A stretch of 64,000 nt of DNA from Thiodiazotropha sp040506195 (lineage in GTDB: Bacteria; Pseudomonadota; Gammaproteobacteria; Chromatiales; Chromatiaceae), in the NCBI GenBank assembly GCA_040506195.1, contig JBEVXH010000007.1:62001-126000 (forward strand), read 5' to 3'. The notes below the pieces were generated by a model. That model did no database searches. It worked only from the letters and a program-made list of their open reading frames with translations, and was not told the origin of the DNA. This document shows, in pieces, positions 40,401 to 48,831 of the stretch. The position numbers and the translations under genes were made by a program. Every line of letters begins with the position of its first letter. The first letter of the stretch is position 1.

Positions 40401-42292
40401 TGGACGGATTCGAAGTCTGCTCGCAAATACATGGTATGCCTGGATTTGAGAAAACACCTGTCGTCATAGTAACAGGACTTGATGATATGGAATCGGTGAA
40501 TCGTGCCTACGAATCCGGTGCTGCAAGTTTTGTCACTAAACCAGTTAATTATGCACATATTATCCACCGTATTCGATTCCAACTTAGAGCAGCGGCGAAT
40601 GCCAAGGCCCTACATGAGAGCCGTGAACAGTTATCAACCGCTCAACGTATAGCCCGTCTGGGCTACTGGCGTTGGAATAGCAATGAAGACTACTTCGAAT
40701 TATCCGATCACCTGTTGGAAATACTGGGAAATGCTGCGGATAATTTCGGTAATAAACTGGCAGACTTCTTGAAACTGGTCCATCCTGATGACAAAGATTA
40801 TGTTATGCATCAACTAGCTTCCGCCAAGCAGGGTGAACCGATGGAACCGGCTGACTATCGTATGTTTGCCGATCGAGCCCATTTGATTACCGTACACCAA
40901 GAACTCGATTTAATAGTCAATGGCGACCTGGTTGTGCTAGGTACGATTCAGGATATAACTGAACAACGTAAGGCAGAAAGGCGGATCCGTCAATTAGCCT
41001 ACTCAGATGAACTGACCGGATTGGCGAGTCGCGCCTACTTCTACAAGCATGTTGAAGATGTCATCAATGCGGCGCAGCGTCGGGACGAACGCTTTGCATT
41101 GCTCTATTTGGATCTCGATGGCTTCAAGGATGTGAATGACAGTTTGGGCCATGATGTTGGGGATCTTCTACTGCAAACGGTTGCCAAGCGAATTCAGTCA
41201 GTCATGCGTCAGACAGACTTTGTCGCTCGACTCAGCGGTGACGAGTTTTGCATCCTCGCGGATAGTGTCAACAGTGAATACGATGCGGCGGATGTCGCCA
41301 AACGCTGCCTGGAATGCATCAATTTACCCATAGACTTCAACCTGCAGCAGATCAGGCCACGAGGTAGCATCGGCATCGCTTACTTTCCGGATGACGGAAA
41401 GGACCTGCAAACACTGCTTAAGGCTGCTGATAGCGCTATGTATGCCGCGAAATCAGACGGTAAGCACCGCTATGCCTTTTATCAGCCTGAATTGACTGTC
41501 CAAGCAGAAAAGCGTCTGCAATTGGAGGAGGAGCTTCGCCAAGGCTTTGAAAATAATGAAATGTTGCTGCATTATCAGCCTCAAATTGATTTAAGAAAGG
41601 GTGCCTTTGTAGGGGTTGAGGCTTTGATACGTTGGCAACACCCACGTCTTGGGATGGTGATGCCAAATGATTTCATCAGTATTGCAGAGCGAATTGGTCT
41701 TATTCAATTGCTTGGTGAATGGGTGCTCAATACAGCCTGCGAACAAATGAAGGCATGGCAGAAGAATGGATTGCCGAATATTCGCTTGTCGGTAAACATT
41801 TCACCTATCCATTTTCAGGATCCGGCAATCATCGATACCATAAATCATACTTTAAGGAAAACTGGATTTCCTGCAAGCAGCCTGGAATTGGAGATCACCG
41901 AAAATGTAGTCCAGACTAACAGCAACATCATGGAGACATTCGATCAAATCAGAAGATTGGGCGTACGAATTGCAATTGACGATTTTGGTACAGGATATTC
42001 ATCTTTCGCATCCTTGAAAAAGTTACCTGTCGACTGCCTTAAAATCGACCGTATCTTCGTCATGGATATGACACAGGATCCTGATTCATCCATCTTGTTT
42101 GGAACAATTGTCAAGGTTGCCGATGCTCTTGGACACGATGTCATAGCCGAAGGTGTAGAAACCCAACAGCAAGTCAAGATATTGAGGAAAATTGGTTGTG
42201 AAATCGCCCAGGGTTACTATTTCAGTCGTCCTGTGCCGGCAACAAAAATACCGGCTTTAATAAGCGGCCAGTCCTTAAATCTTGAGGATTAG
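37424..42292 (+). CDS. Giant hybrid histidine kinase / three-receiver / Hpt / PAS / GGDEF / EAL protein
   Basis: Single inner-membrane protein of 1622 residues. TM helices at about 16-38 and 168-190 flank a periplasmic sensor (CHASE8-like). Then come HAMP (190-243), HisKA with His288 (MSHEIRTPMNG), HATPase with N405 and DTGPGI, receiver 1 (Asp578), receiver 2 (Asp714), an Hpt with His864 (AHSLKSGS), receiver 3 (Asp987), PAS (1068-1180), GGDEF with SGDEF at 1271-1275, and EAL at 1399-1401 plus DDFGTGYSS. All phosphotransfer residues appear intact. It can therefore host a complete His-Asp-His-Asp relay inside one chain and control c-di-GMP synthesis or breakdown. It overlaps the YfiR gene, which likely controls it from the periplasm. 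Confidence 0.95.
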   Translation: MKLLTNISIAKKLRRIILMITGGVLIIASLVYVGIEIYYYRKNLVEHISVLGDVIATNVTASLAFDDPHTAQKILDALRKEKVVNRAMLFQMDGKLFASYVTGTKYQSNAVMEDQKWLEIALSKQQAVNRYDEDKHDLFTPVMLENDPIGYLYIESSLVPLYSQIANYLQLVFLLLAILMSSVYVLSYFLHRSISSPIQRLVNGMRSVSREQDYSLRLTPGDNDEIGAIIEGFNEMLTQIEGRDISLNSYREELEQRVNERTASLLKAKDAAEAASRAKSEFLATMSHEIRTPMNGVLGMTELLLDVGLDEHAKRLAHTAHRSAETLLSVINDILDFSKIEANKLQLIHEEFNLRQLLEETLEMVTEQAHRKGLELLPKLPLDLPLRVYGDPARLRQIIVNLLGNAVKFTEQGEVSLSACVSRGNPEQHNLSIEVSDTGPGIKPTQQEFIFKAFSQADSSTTRRHGGTGLGLAITKRLVSLMGGQLGLESEPGKGAIFRFNIPIVLAQDSEPEQSSLQSLQGIKVLIVDDNDINREILHNQVVDWGMCNGSCASGDVALDMLRESAKQGQPYEIILLDWHMPGMDGVELARRILVESSIPRPYVIILSSSGFDPNAPLLADAGIAAFLPKPVRQQHLLETMCDMKNRKPDSHELEVKSTTKLKGRILVTDDNLVNQDVTLSMLQALGCEADLAEDGTTALELASHTAYDAILMDCHMPVMDGFTASSLIRQSELNSDRDRVPIIAVTADVQKGIQEQCKKAGMDDYIGKPFSQAQLARILRKWLPEQSLIDEPSESDAESEIHSESDILDQSQLRQLRELGNKSGRDVLGKSIAIYLRQTPDDVSRLQSALDARDAKEIRAIAHSLKSGSANLGATRFSKLCAELELLARNDQLAHAPDLIANIQQSLPDVLSAMAAVGTGDVPARKEMSVQSSSSAKLLIVDDDPVFRMSATEALSDAGFLVTEAENGQQALSCLQNVQPDLILLDALMDGLDGFEVCSQIHGMPGFEKTPVVIVTGLDDMESVNRAYESGAASFVTKPVNYAHIIHRIRFQLRAAANAKALHESREQLSTAQRIARLGYWRWNSNEDYFELSDHLLEILGNAADNFGNKLADFLKLVHPDDKDYVMHQLASAKQGEPMEPADYRMFADRAHLITVHQELDLIVNGDLVVLGTIQDITEQRKAERRIRQLAYSDELTGLASRAYFYKHVEDVINAAQRRDERFALLYLDLDGFKDVNDSLGHDVGDLLLQTVAKRIQSVMRQTDFVARLSGDEFCILADSVNSEYDAADVAKRCLECINLPIDFNLQQIRPRGSIGIAYFPDDGKDLQTLLKAADSAMYAAKSDGKHRYAFYQPELTVQAEKRLQLEEELRQGFENNEMLLHYQPQIDLRKGAFVGVEALIRWQHPRLGMVMPNDFISIAERIGLIQLLGEWVLNTACEQMKAWQKNGLPNIRLSVNISPIHFQDPAIIDTINHTLRKTGFPASSLELEITENVVQTNSNIMETFDQIRRLGVRIAIDDFGTGYSSFASLKKLPVDCLKIDRIFVMDMTQDPDSSILFGTIVKVADALGHDVIAEGVETQQQVKILRKIGCEIAQGYYFSRPVPATKIPALISGQSLNLED

Positions 42293-42307
42293 TGTTAACA
42301 GGCCCTA
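42289..42307 (+). repeat. 19-bp intergenic repeat copy 1
   Basis: TTAGTGTTAACAGGCCCTA, identical to 52032-52050, overlapping the stop of the giant sensor gene. It has a palindromic core TGTTAACA. A related ACAGGCCCTAG is at about 49877. Confidence 0.6.
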
Positions 42308-42486
42308 GGTAAAAGATACTTTCAGAGTATCCATAAACAATACCAAATTTTCACTAAAAAAGTGCAGTTGGTGCTGATCTGCAAGGACGTCATGGGCTCC
42401 TTCCTGGCCTGCAGAAAGGAGCCCGCCAAATATGCTGATGACGCTGTTCATAAAAGGCGCCTGAGATAACTCAACATGCCTATCGT

Positions 42487-43092
42487 TCAAATAAATAAGT
42501 TGACATCAGCCTTCATTGCCCGAGGCAGAAAGCTGGCGGCACCGACCCACTCTTCGATTTCGCTGATGAAATCATCCTTTCCGTAATCGAACAGATCCAC
42601 GGTCATCTGGCAGGCGATCAACTTGACCTCGGCCTCGACACACAATTCACGCAACTGTTCAATGCTCGCGATGCCTTTATTGTCCATGGTCTTTTTCATC
42701 AGGCCTGTCGCCATCGACTCAAATCCCGGCATAAGCGTCATGACCGAGGTCGGCATGGGCAGTGGCTTGCCCTTGATCCAGTTGGGTCCCTCGGGCAGTT
42801 TCATCGGCATGGCCGGATTGCCGAGTGGTGTCACCTTGAGATCCAGGTCCTGCTTCAGCAGGTTCAGACCGTAAAAGGTGAAAAAGATGGAGACATCCCA
42901 ACCCAGCGCAGCCGCCGTTGAGGCGAGGATGAAGGGTGGGTAGGCCATATCGAGGGTTCCCTTGGTGGCGATGATCGTCATCGAGGGGATATGCGCCGAC
43001 TCCCGTTCCGCCATCTTCTCCTCGAAACGCCGATCAAACCAGCTGTTCAGGTCTTTGGTGGGGATATCGATCAGTGGTGCTGTGTTACTCAT
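42487..43092 (-). CDS. dsrE2: DsrE2-type sulfur-trafficking protein
   Basis: DsrE/F-like protein of 201 residues of the DsrE2 group. It has a DsrE fold and a hydrophobic central stretch (MAYPPFILASTAAALGWDVSIFF). A conserved late Cys lies in LIACQMTVDLF. In sulfur oxidisers DsrE2 passes sulfane sulfur along with TusA and rhodanese. Here its start overlaps the tusA stop by 4 bases (ATGA), so the two form one operon. The rhodanese usually in this cluster is not present in the window. Membrane association is suggested by the hydrophobic stretch. Confidence 0.85.
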   Translation of the reverse strand: MSNTAPLIDIPTKDLNSWFDRRFEEKMAERESAHIPSMTIIATKGTLDMAYPPFILASTAAALGWDVSIFFTFYGLNLLKQDLDLKVTPLGNPAMPMKLPEGPNWIKGKPLPMPTSVMTLMPGFESMATGLMKKTMDNKGIASIEQLRELCVEAEVKLIACQMTVDLFDYGKDDFISEIEEWVGAASFLPRAMKADVNLFI

Positions 43093-43343
43093 GCTGGCCT
43101 CCCGTCAGGAATGTCGGACTTGCGGATTCTAAAAAAGAAACCATTCTCGATCTGTTCACTGGAGACCATCTGGTGACCGGTCTGGCTGCAAAATGAGTCC
43201 AGATCCTTTACTGAACCGGGATCGGTTGCAGTTACTTCAAGAATATCTCCCACTGCAAGTGTGGCGATCGCCTTTTTGGTCTTCAGGATCGGCAGGGGAC
43301 AGTTAAGGCCTCTTGCATCGAGGGTGTGTATGTTCTCACTCAT
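43089..43343 (-). CDS. tusA: Sulfur carrier protein TusA
   Basis: Small sulfur-transfer protein of 84 residues. The CPxP motif is present in ARGLNCPLPILKTKKAI, with the persulfide Cys in NCPLPI. The beta-strand DILEVTATDPGSVKDLDSF follows. TusA carries sulfane sulfur in tRNA thiolation or, with DsrE2, in dissimilatory sulfur oxidation. AAGGAGC six bases before the ATG is a strong ribosome-binding site. A TetR-type operator candidate lies 43-54 bases upstream of the start. Confidence 0.92.
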   Translation of the reverse strand: MSENIHTLDARGLNCPLPILKTKKAIATLAVGDILEVTATDPGSVKDLDSFCSQTGHQMVSSEQIENGFFFRIRKSDIPDGRPA

Positions 43344-43385
43344 GGCATTGCTCCTTTACAACAAGTGGACGATAAAGAACGAGAT

Positions 43386-43397
43386 GACCGGTCGGTC
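43386..43397. promoter_or_regulatory. TetR-type operator candidate upstream of tusA
   Basis: GACCGGTCGGTC, identical to the site before the TetR gene (44044). The flanks also agree in part (AGTCA follows both after one variable base). Confidence 0.6.
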
Positions 43398-43417
43398 TAG
43401 TCATACATAAAAAAATA

Positions 43418-44026
43418 TCAGTTAGTTTGCCTGTGTTCTATCCGTATGCTTTTGATTGCCGGGCCCAGCGATCTCACCACATCCGGATCGTTGCGTGTCT
43501 TGGCGAGAAGAATCACACCTTCCAGGTAGGCCAACATGGCGGTTGCCGTGGCCTCCGTGTCCAGGGGTGGGATCTCGCCGTTCTCAACCGCTTCCTCAAG
43601 GGCCTGGTGAAAACGGGCGCTGGCCTTGTTGAAGACGGCATTAAGCCTGGCCCTTATCACCTCGTCGCGGGTGCTGATCTCAAGTGCCAGGTTGCCAAAC
43701 AGGCAGCCTGGCATGCGGCCTTCCAAGTTCTTTGCCGCCTTTTGCCAGAAGTAGACTGCGTCCACCATGTAATCGAGTCGTTCGAGAGGTGGAAGTGCCT
43801 CGTCAAAGGCCTCGGCGACGAAGCCGTGCGCCCAGTCGTCAGCCATGCTGTCGATGACTGCCATCGCCAGGTCACGCTTGGAGGGGAAGAAGTGGTAGAA
43901 GCTCCCTTTCTGTACCTTGGCCAGGGTGCAGATCTCCTTGATGCCCACATCCGCATAGCTGCGGCCGTGAAACAGGTCACGGGCTGTGGCCAGGATACGC
44001 TCTTTGGTGTCGGGGGCGATACTCAT
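43418..44026 (-). CDS. TetR-family transcriptional regulator
   Basis: Cytoplasmic repressor of 202 residues. The N-terminal helix-turn-helix is typical (ADVGIKEICTLAKVQKGSFYHFFPSK). The C-terminal ligand domain has the LFGNLALEIS and AYLEGVILLAKT segments. It is transcribed in the same direction as tusA-dsrE2. The shared 12-bp sites before its own start and before tusA suggest it represses both. The effector is unknown. Confidence 0.9.
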   Translation of the reverse strand: MSIAPDTKERILATARDLFHGRSYADVGIKEICTLAKVQKGSFYHFFPSKRDLAMAVIDSMADDWAHGFVAEAFDEALPPLERLDYMVDAVYFWQKAAKNLEGRMPGCLFGNLALEISTRDEVIRARLNAVFNKASARFHQALEEAVENGEIPPLDTEATATAMLAYLEGVILLAKTRNDPDVVRSLGPAIKSIRIEHRQTN

Positions 44027-44043
44027 GATCTCACAGTATATTA

Positions 44044-44055
44044 GACCGGTCGGTC
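44044..44055. promoter_or_regulatory. TetR-type operator candidate upstream of the TetR gene
   Basis: GACCGGTCGGTC located 18 bases before the TetR start, likely overlapping its promoter. Same 12 bases as at 43386. Confidence 0.6.
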
Positions 44056-44263
44056 AAGTCAAGTCCTCATTTAGATCAATCAGCCGCGATTCTTCCGGTG
44101 CGTACCCATACCAACTATCTGTCCGGTTGGTAAAAACCCGGATTTAAATTGGGGTTATAAGTGACAATTTTCATCTAGTCTCTTGTTAATCGGAACTTTT
44201 CAGTCAACCCTATTTCGAACTGATAACTATAACTGACAATAGATATCAGCTTCCCTGCCCGGT

Positions 44264-44644
44264 ATGCGCGCATTCACTCGAAAATCAGTATTGGTATTAC
44301 TGGTTCTGTCACTGAACCTGATCCCCTTCCGGGGCGTTATGGCGGGACCACTCCAGGCAAGCGATGACGGATCGTCTCATGAAGAAATGGCTCACGACAC
44401 ACACTCTGCCGGAGTTGCTGTTGGAAAAATGCCCGATGACGCTTGCCGTCTTGGCCAATTGAGCGATGGAGATTGTTGCATGAGTGATGCCTGTTCCGTC
44501 AGCCATTGCATATCGACAGCCTGTCTTGTCCCTTCGCAATTGATAGACCTCTCTGTTAACGCAAGTGCTGCTCAAGCGATATTCATCGATCAGTCATTAC
44601 TTCAGCAGACTGATTCACCGCCCTTCAGACCGCCGCGTCTCTGA
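44264..44644 (+). CDS. CopL-like small metal-binding exported protein
   Basis: Exported protein of 126 residues. A signal peptide (VLLVLSLNLIPFRGVMAG) is followed by a His-rich stretch (SSHEEMAHDTHSAG) and a Cys/His cluster (DCCMSDACSVSHCISTAC). This pattern and its position just before copA resemble the small CopL-type proteins that precede copAB in Xanthomonas. I infer copper binding or copper-dependent regulation. There is no strong ribosome-binding site, and homology is by motif only. Confidence 0.6.
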   Translation: MRAFTRKSVLVLLVLSLNLIPFRGVMAGPLQASDDGSSHEEMAHDTHSAGVAVGKMPDDACRLGQLSDGDCCMSDACSVSHCISTACLVPSQLIDLSVNASAAQAIFIDQSLLQQTDSPPFRPPRL

Positions 44645-44753
44645 TTCCGCTGCATTCTGACACTGGTTTCGCAGTGTCTTAACGATAAACATCGAAGATT
44701 GTTAATGCAAAACAACGCCAGCGTGTTGTTGAATTGCAGAGGAATTAGTCACA

Positions 44754-46595
44754 ATGAGAAGAGATATCGACAGGATATTGAATGAGGGTGTCAATTTACA
44801 TCGTCGCAGGTTTGTCACCGGCCTCTCTTTGGGTGGTGCGGCCCTGGGTTTGCAGCCATTCGGGTTATTGGCTGGTAGAGGGAATGAACTGGATGGCACG
44901 ACGCTGCAGGGTAGGGTATTTAACCTGACCATTTCTCAAACGGCGGTGAACTTTACCGGCAGTGCACGTGTCGCCACGACAGTGAACGGTAGCGTGCCGG
45001 CACCGGTGTTGCGTTGGCGGGAAGGCGATCAGGTCACCTTGAACATCACCAATCTGCTGCCGGAAACCAGTTCCATCCATTGGCACGGGATTATCCTCCC
45101 GAGCGCCATGGATGGGGTGCCAGGTATCTCAACCGGTTTCAATGGCATCCCACCAGGTGAGACTTTCAGCTATCGGTTTGACGTCAAACAGAGCGGTACC
45201 TATTGGTATCACAGTCACTCCGGTTTTCAGGAACAGACCGGTCTCTATGGCGCAATCGTTGTCGATCCGAAAGAACCCGAGCCTTACGCCTATGACCGGG
45301 ATTATGTGGTGGTGCTGTCGGACTGGACGGACGAAGATCCCAACGATGTTTATGCGAAGTTGAAAAAGTTGAGTCACTACTACAATAACAACGAGCGCAG
45401 CCACGGGGATCTGATGCGTGATCTGGAGCAAAAGGGTTTGAGCGCTACCTGGAACGAGCGCAGGATGTGGGGTGAGATGCGTATGAGCCAACGGGATCTC
45501 TCCGATGTCACAGGCTTTACCTATACCTACCTGATGAACGGCAAAAATCCGGCGGATGGGTGGATCGGATTGTTCAAACCCAAGGAGAAGATCCGTCTCA
45601 GGTTAATCAATGCATCGGCTATGACCTTTTTTGATCTGCGCATACCGGGATTGAAAATGACTGTGATCGCAGCAGACGGTCAGAATGTTGAACCGGTTAC
45701 GGTTGACGAAATCCGTCTCGGTGTAGCAGAAACCTACGATGTATTGGTGGAACCGGCCGATAACGCCGCCTATACAATCTTTGCCCAGGATATCGCACGC
45801 AGCGGTTATGCCCGGGGGACGCTTACACCCCACTTGTCAATGACCGCACACATCCCTTCGCTGGATAAGGTGGCCAACCTGGAACATGGCGATATGGGCA
45901 TGAGTATGCATCATCATATGGATCATGGTATGTCGGATGCGGAGCTTAGTCAGCACAACATGTCCGCCACTATGGATCACAGTCAACACGACATGTCAGG
46001 CGTCATGGATCATAGCCAACATACAATGACAGACCACATCAAGAAGATGGAGCCCAATTCGTCCGACTTCAGCGGCGGCCCCGTCAATCATGCGGCGACG
46101 GAATATGGGCCCCATGTGGATATGTTATCGGAGGATCCCCAATATCGGCTGAATGATCCCGGTGTCGGCCTCAGGAACAACGGCCGCCGAGTATTGACTT
46201 ATGCCGATCTGCGCAGTCTACACACGACCAGTGAGCATCCCGATCCGGACCGGGAGATAGAACTCCATCTGACCGGGAATATGGGTCGCTATATGTGGTC
46301 GATCAACGGTGTCAAGCATGCTGACGCTGAGCCGTTGCGATGGAAATTGGGGGAGCGACTTCGTATCAACTTTGTCAACGACACGATGATGAATCATCCA
46401 ATGCATCTGCATGGCATGTGGAGTGATCTGGAGAGTGGAGACAACAATTTCCTGCCTCGTAAACACACAGTAATCGTCCAGCCGGGATCTCGAATCAGTT
46501 ATCGGGTCAGCGTGGATGCCGAAGGTGGATGGGCTTACCATTGCCATCTGCTTTATCACATGCTTGGTATGTTTCGCACTGTTATCGTGAGTTGA
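44754..46595 (+). CDS. copA: Copper-resistance multicopper oxidase CopA
   Basis: Periplasmic multicopper oxidase of 613 residues. The start carries a Tat-type signal (RRRFVTGLSLGGAALGL). The copper-binding motifs are in place: HWHGIILP, WYHSHSGFQ, HPMHLHGMW and YHCHLLYHMLGMF. A Met/His-rich insert at about residues 380-430 (for example MGMSMHHHMDHGM and repeated MDHSQH) supplies extra Cu(I)/Cu(II) sites. It oxidises Cu(I) and protects the periplasm. It is followed 14 bases later by copB. Confidence 0.95.
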   Translation: MRRDIDRILNEGVNLHRRRFVTGLSLGGAALGLQPFGLLAGRGNELDGTTLQGRVFNLTISQTAVNFTGSARVATTVNGSVPAPVLRWREGDQVTLNITNLLPETSSIHWHGIILPSAMDGVPGISTGFNGIPPGETFSYRFDVKQSGTYWYHSHSGFQEQTGLYGAIVVDPKEPEPYAYDRDYVVVLSDWTDEDPNDVYAKLKKLSHYYNNNERSHGDLMRDLEQKGLSATWNERRMWGEMRMSQRDLSDVTGFTYTYLMNGKNPADGWIGLFKPKEKIRLRLINASAMTFFDLRIPGLKMTVIAADGQNVEPVTVDEIRLGVAETYDVLVEPADNAAYTIFAQDIARSGYARGTLTPHLSMTAHIPSLDKVANLEHGDMGMSMHHHMDHGMSDAELSQHNMSATMDHSQHDMSGVMDHSQHTMTDHIKKMEPNSSDFSGGPVNHAATEYGPHVDMLSEDPQYRLNDPGVGLRNNGRRVLTYADLRSLHTTSEHPDPDREIELHLTGNMGRYMWSINGVKHADAEPLRWKLGERLRINFVNDTMMNHPMHLHGMWSDLESGDNNFLPRKHTVIVQPGSRISYRVSVDAEGGWAYHCHLLYHMLGMFRTVIVS

Positions 46596-46609
46596 GTGGG
46601 GGCTATGCA

Positions 46610-47311
46610 ATGAATAAAAGAGTGACGTTCTTTTCAGGTATATTGCTACCCGCTTCTCTATTGGCGGGGGGTATGAGCGACGATCCTTTGATATATAAAG
46701 TGATGATCGAAAAGCTGGAGATACGTGAGAGTGATGAAGCGAACCCCCTGGTACTGAATGCTGAGGCTTGGGTCGGCTATGACTTGAACAAGTTCTGGTT
46801 TAAGACAGAGCTGGAAAGACCTGGCGGAGAGACCGAGGAGGCTGAAATACAGCTTCTCTACAGCCGGGCCATCTTTCCCTTCTGGGATATTCAGGTAGGT
46901 TGGCGAAGAGATTTGATACCCGATCCCGAAAGAGATTGGCTGGCCATCGGCTTGAAGGGATTGGCTCCCTACCTGTTTGAAGTGGATGCGTCGCTGTTTG
47001 CCGGCGAGTCGGGACAGATTGGCATACGTTTGGATGCCGAGTACGAATATCTGTTCACCCAAAGGTTGGTGCTGACACCGGAAATCGAGGTCAATCTCCA
47101 TACAAAGGATGATGAAGAGGTGGGTATCGGTTCGGGGCTTTCCGATCTCTCTTTGGGCCTTCGGCTACGCTATGAAGTAAAAAGAGAATTCGCGCCCTAT
47201 ATAGGCGTCAACTGGTCGAAGCGCTTCGGCGACACGGCAGATTTCACCAGGGAGGAGGGCGAGGACGTCAGCGATCTGCAGTGGCTGGTCGGTGTGCGTG
47301 CCTGGTACTGA
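46610..47311 (+). CDS. copB: Outer-membrane copper-resistance protein CopB
   Basis: Outer-membrane protein of the CopB family, 233 residues, with beta-strand repeats such as LVLNAEAWVGYDLNKFWFKTE. The family sequence LRYEVKREFAPYIGVNWSKRFG closes it. The Met-rich N-terminal region of classical CopB is missing, so this is the short form. The frame opens upstream at 46529, but ATG 46610 behind GTGGGGGCT gives a proper signal peptide (FSGILLPASLLAGG). Confidence 0.9.
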   Translation: MNKRVTFFSGILLPASLLAGGMSDDPLIYKVMIEKLEIRESDEANPLVLNAEAWVGYDLNKFWFKTELERPGGETEEAEIQLLYSRAIFPFWDIQVGWRRDLIPDPERDWLAIGLKGLAPYLFEVDASLFAGESGQIGIRLDAEYEYLFTQRLVLTPEIEVNLHTKDDEEVGIGSGLSDLSLGLRLRYEVKREFAPYIGVNWSKRFGDTADFTREEGEDVSDLQWLVGVRAWY

Positions 47312-47323
47312 GAGGTCTTTAGC

Positions 47324-47827
47324 ATGAAAAGAGAACAGATATTACTATGGCTCATACCCATCGGCCTTATTGTTTCCGCCTGCGATAAACCGCAGAGCGA
47401 ATCATCCGGTCAGGCTATTGTACAATCTCAAACCCGAATGATGCCTGCGGAGCGCTGGTACAACAGTCAACAGGTTGTCAAAGGAGGCAAGCTCTACCAG
47501 CAGTTTTGCGCGGAGTGTCATAAACCCGATGCATCCGGCACAACCAATTGGCAACAGCTGGATGAAAAAGGTAATTATCCACCGCCCCCCCTCAACGGTA
47601 CGGCGCATACCTGGCACCATCCGCTTTCAGTCTTAAGAAGGACAGTGAAGTTCGGCGGCATACCCCTGGGCGGTACCATGCCGGGATTTAGAGAGAAGCT
47701 GAAGCCACAGCAGATCGATGACATACTGGCCTGGGTGCAGTCCAACTGGACCGATGAGATCTATGCAATCTGGTATGAGCGGGATCAGCAGGCCGGGACA
47801 ATGTTGCCGCTACAGAAAAAAGGGTGA
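47324..47827 (+). CDS. Lipoprotein monoheme cytochrome c
   Basis: Exported cytochrome of 167 residues. The lipobox VSAC in LIPIGLIVSACDKPQS predicts a lipid anchor. One heme site (CAECHK) and the distal Met in GTMPGF suggest a low-spin c-type cytochrome. It sits in the copper cluster 12 bases after copB. It could take electrons from copper oxidation by CopA, which is inference. Confidence 0.8.
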   Translation: MKREQILLWLIPIGLIVSACDKPQSESSGQAIVQSQTRMMPAERWYNSQQVVKGGKLYQQFCAECHKPDASGTTNWQQLDEKGNYPPPPLNGTAHTWHHPLSVLRRTVKFGGIPLGGTMPGFREKLKPQQIDDILAWVQSNWTDEIYAIWYERDQQAGTMLPLQKKG

Positions 47828-47858
47828 CACCACTGAGAATTGTTTAACGAGGACAATC

Positions 47859-48347
47859 ATGATTAGACTAGAGATAAGTAAATCGTATCGGAATGGATAT
47901 CGTGCAGGTAAAATATGCCATCCCTTCAAATCACTTCTTCTTCTGTTGGCGGCACTGACGCTATCAGCTCACTCATTCGCAGCCGATGTCATCGTCTACA
48001 AAAGCCCGACCTGCGGCTGTTGCAACGATTGGGTAAAACATCTGCAACAGAATGGCTTTTCCGTGCAAACGCATGACAGAAGCGATATGCAGTTGGTGAA
48101 GCGTACACTGAATGTCCCGCAAGGGCTTCAATCCTGTCATACCGCCATGGTGGGTGACTATGTCGTCGAGGGTCATGTGCCGGCCAAGGAGATCGTACGT
48201 CTATTGAGAGAGAAGCCGGCGGTCAAGGGGATCAGTGTCCCCGGTATGCCGATGGGCTCACCCGGCATGGAAGGCCCGAGGAGGGATAATTATGATGTGC
48301 TTATCTTTGATGAAAAGGGTAAGACTGAAGTCTATTCCCGCTACTGA
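47859..48347 (+). CDS. DUF411 metal-binding protein
   Basis: Exported DUF411 protein of 162 residues, a family commonly next to copper genes. The KSPTCGCCNDWVKHL motif carries three Cys near the start of the fold. A later CHTAMVGDYVVEGHVP carries another Cys and His. It likely binds Cu or another soft metal. ATG 47859 with CGAGGA is preferred over the earlier frame opening at 47718. Confidence 0.85.
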   Translation: MIRLEISKSYRNGYRAGKICHPFKSLLLLLAALTLSAHSFAADVIVYKSPTCGCCNDWVKHLQQNGFSVQTHDRSDMQLVKRTLNVPQGLQSCHTAMVGDYVVEGHVPAKEIVRLLREKPAVKGISVPGMPMGSPGMEGPRRDNYDVLIFDEKGKTEVYSRY

Positions 48348-48370
48348 GTAAACGTTTGATGGAGCAGACT

Positions 48371-48802
48371 ATGCACACAACGCTTGTAAGGATCACCTTC
48401 ATACTATGTCTAAGTGTCTTTGCTGTTTCAGTCACTGCCCATACACCACCCGAGGATGCGCGGGTGTTTTTTATCGGTTTAACCGATGGGGCTGTGGTGA
48501 GCACTCCCTTGAAGGTGAAGTTCGGTATAGAAAAATTCGGTATCATTCCCGCCGGCACGAAGGATAAACGCCGTCATACTGCGGGTCATCACCATCTGTT
48601 GCTTGACCTGAAGCAGCTGCCCGATCTGGACCAGCCTATTCCAAGGGATGACCATCATATCCACTTCGACCGGGGAGAGACGGAGGCCGTATTGGATCTG
48701 TCACCCGGTAAGCATACACTGCAACTCTTATTGGGTGACGAAACCCATGAACCCCATGATCCGCCCCTGATATCGGAGAAGATCACGATTACCGTCGAGT
48801 GA
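48371..48802 (+). CDS. DUF4399 exported protein
   Basis: Exported protein of about 143 residues with a DUF4399 pattern: VFFIGLTDGAVVSTPLKVKFG, then the HHHL and DDHHIHFDRG histidine clusters. The function of the family is unknown; the His clusters and the copper neighbours suggest a metal role. ATG 48371 is behind GGAG at the right distance; an in-frame ATG 12 bases earlier is the alternative. Confidence 0.75.
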   Translation: MHTTLVRITFILCLSVFAVSVTAHTPPEDARVFFIGLTDGAVVSTPLKVKFGIEKFGIIPAGTKDKRRHTAGHHHLLLDLKQLPDLDQPIPRDDHHIHFDRGETEAVLDLSPGKHTLQLLLGDETHEPHDPPLISEKITITVE

Positions 48803-48831
48803 CCAATTGCTTTGTTCCAGTCAACGGCAGG

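Noticed and set aside
43427..44044. Plus-strand frame opposite the TetR gene
   Set aside because: The minus-strand TetR has a clear helix-turn-helix; this frame has none and no ribosome-binding site.
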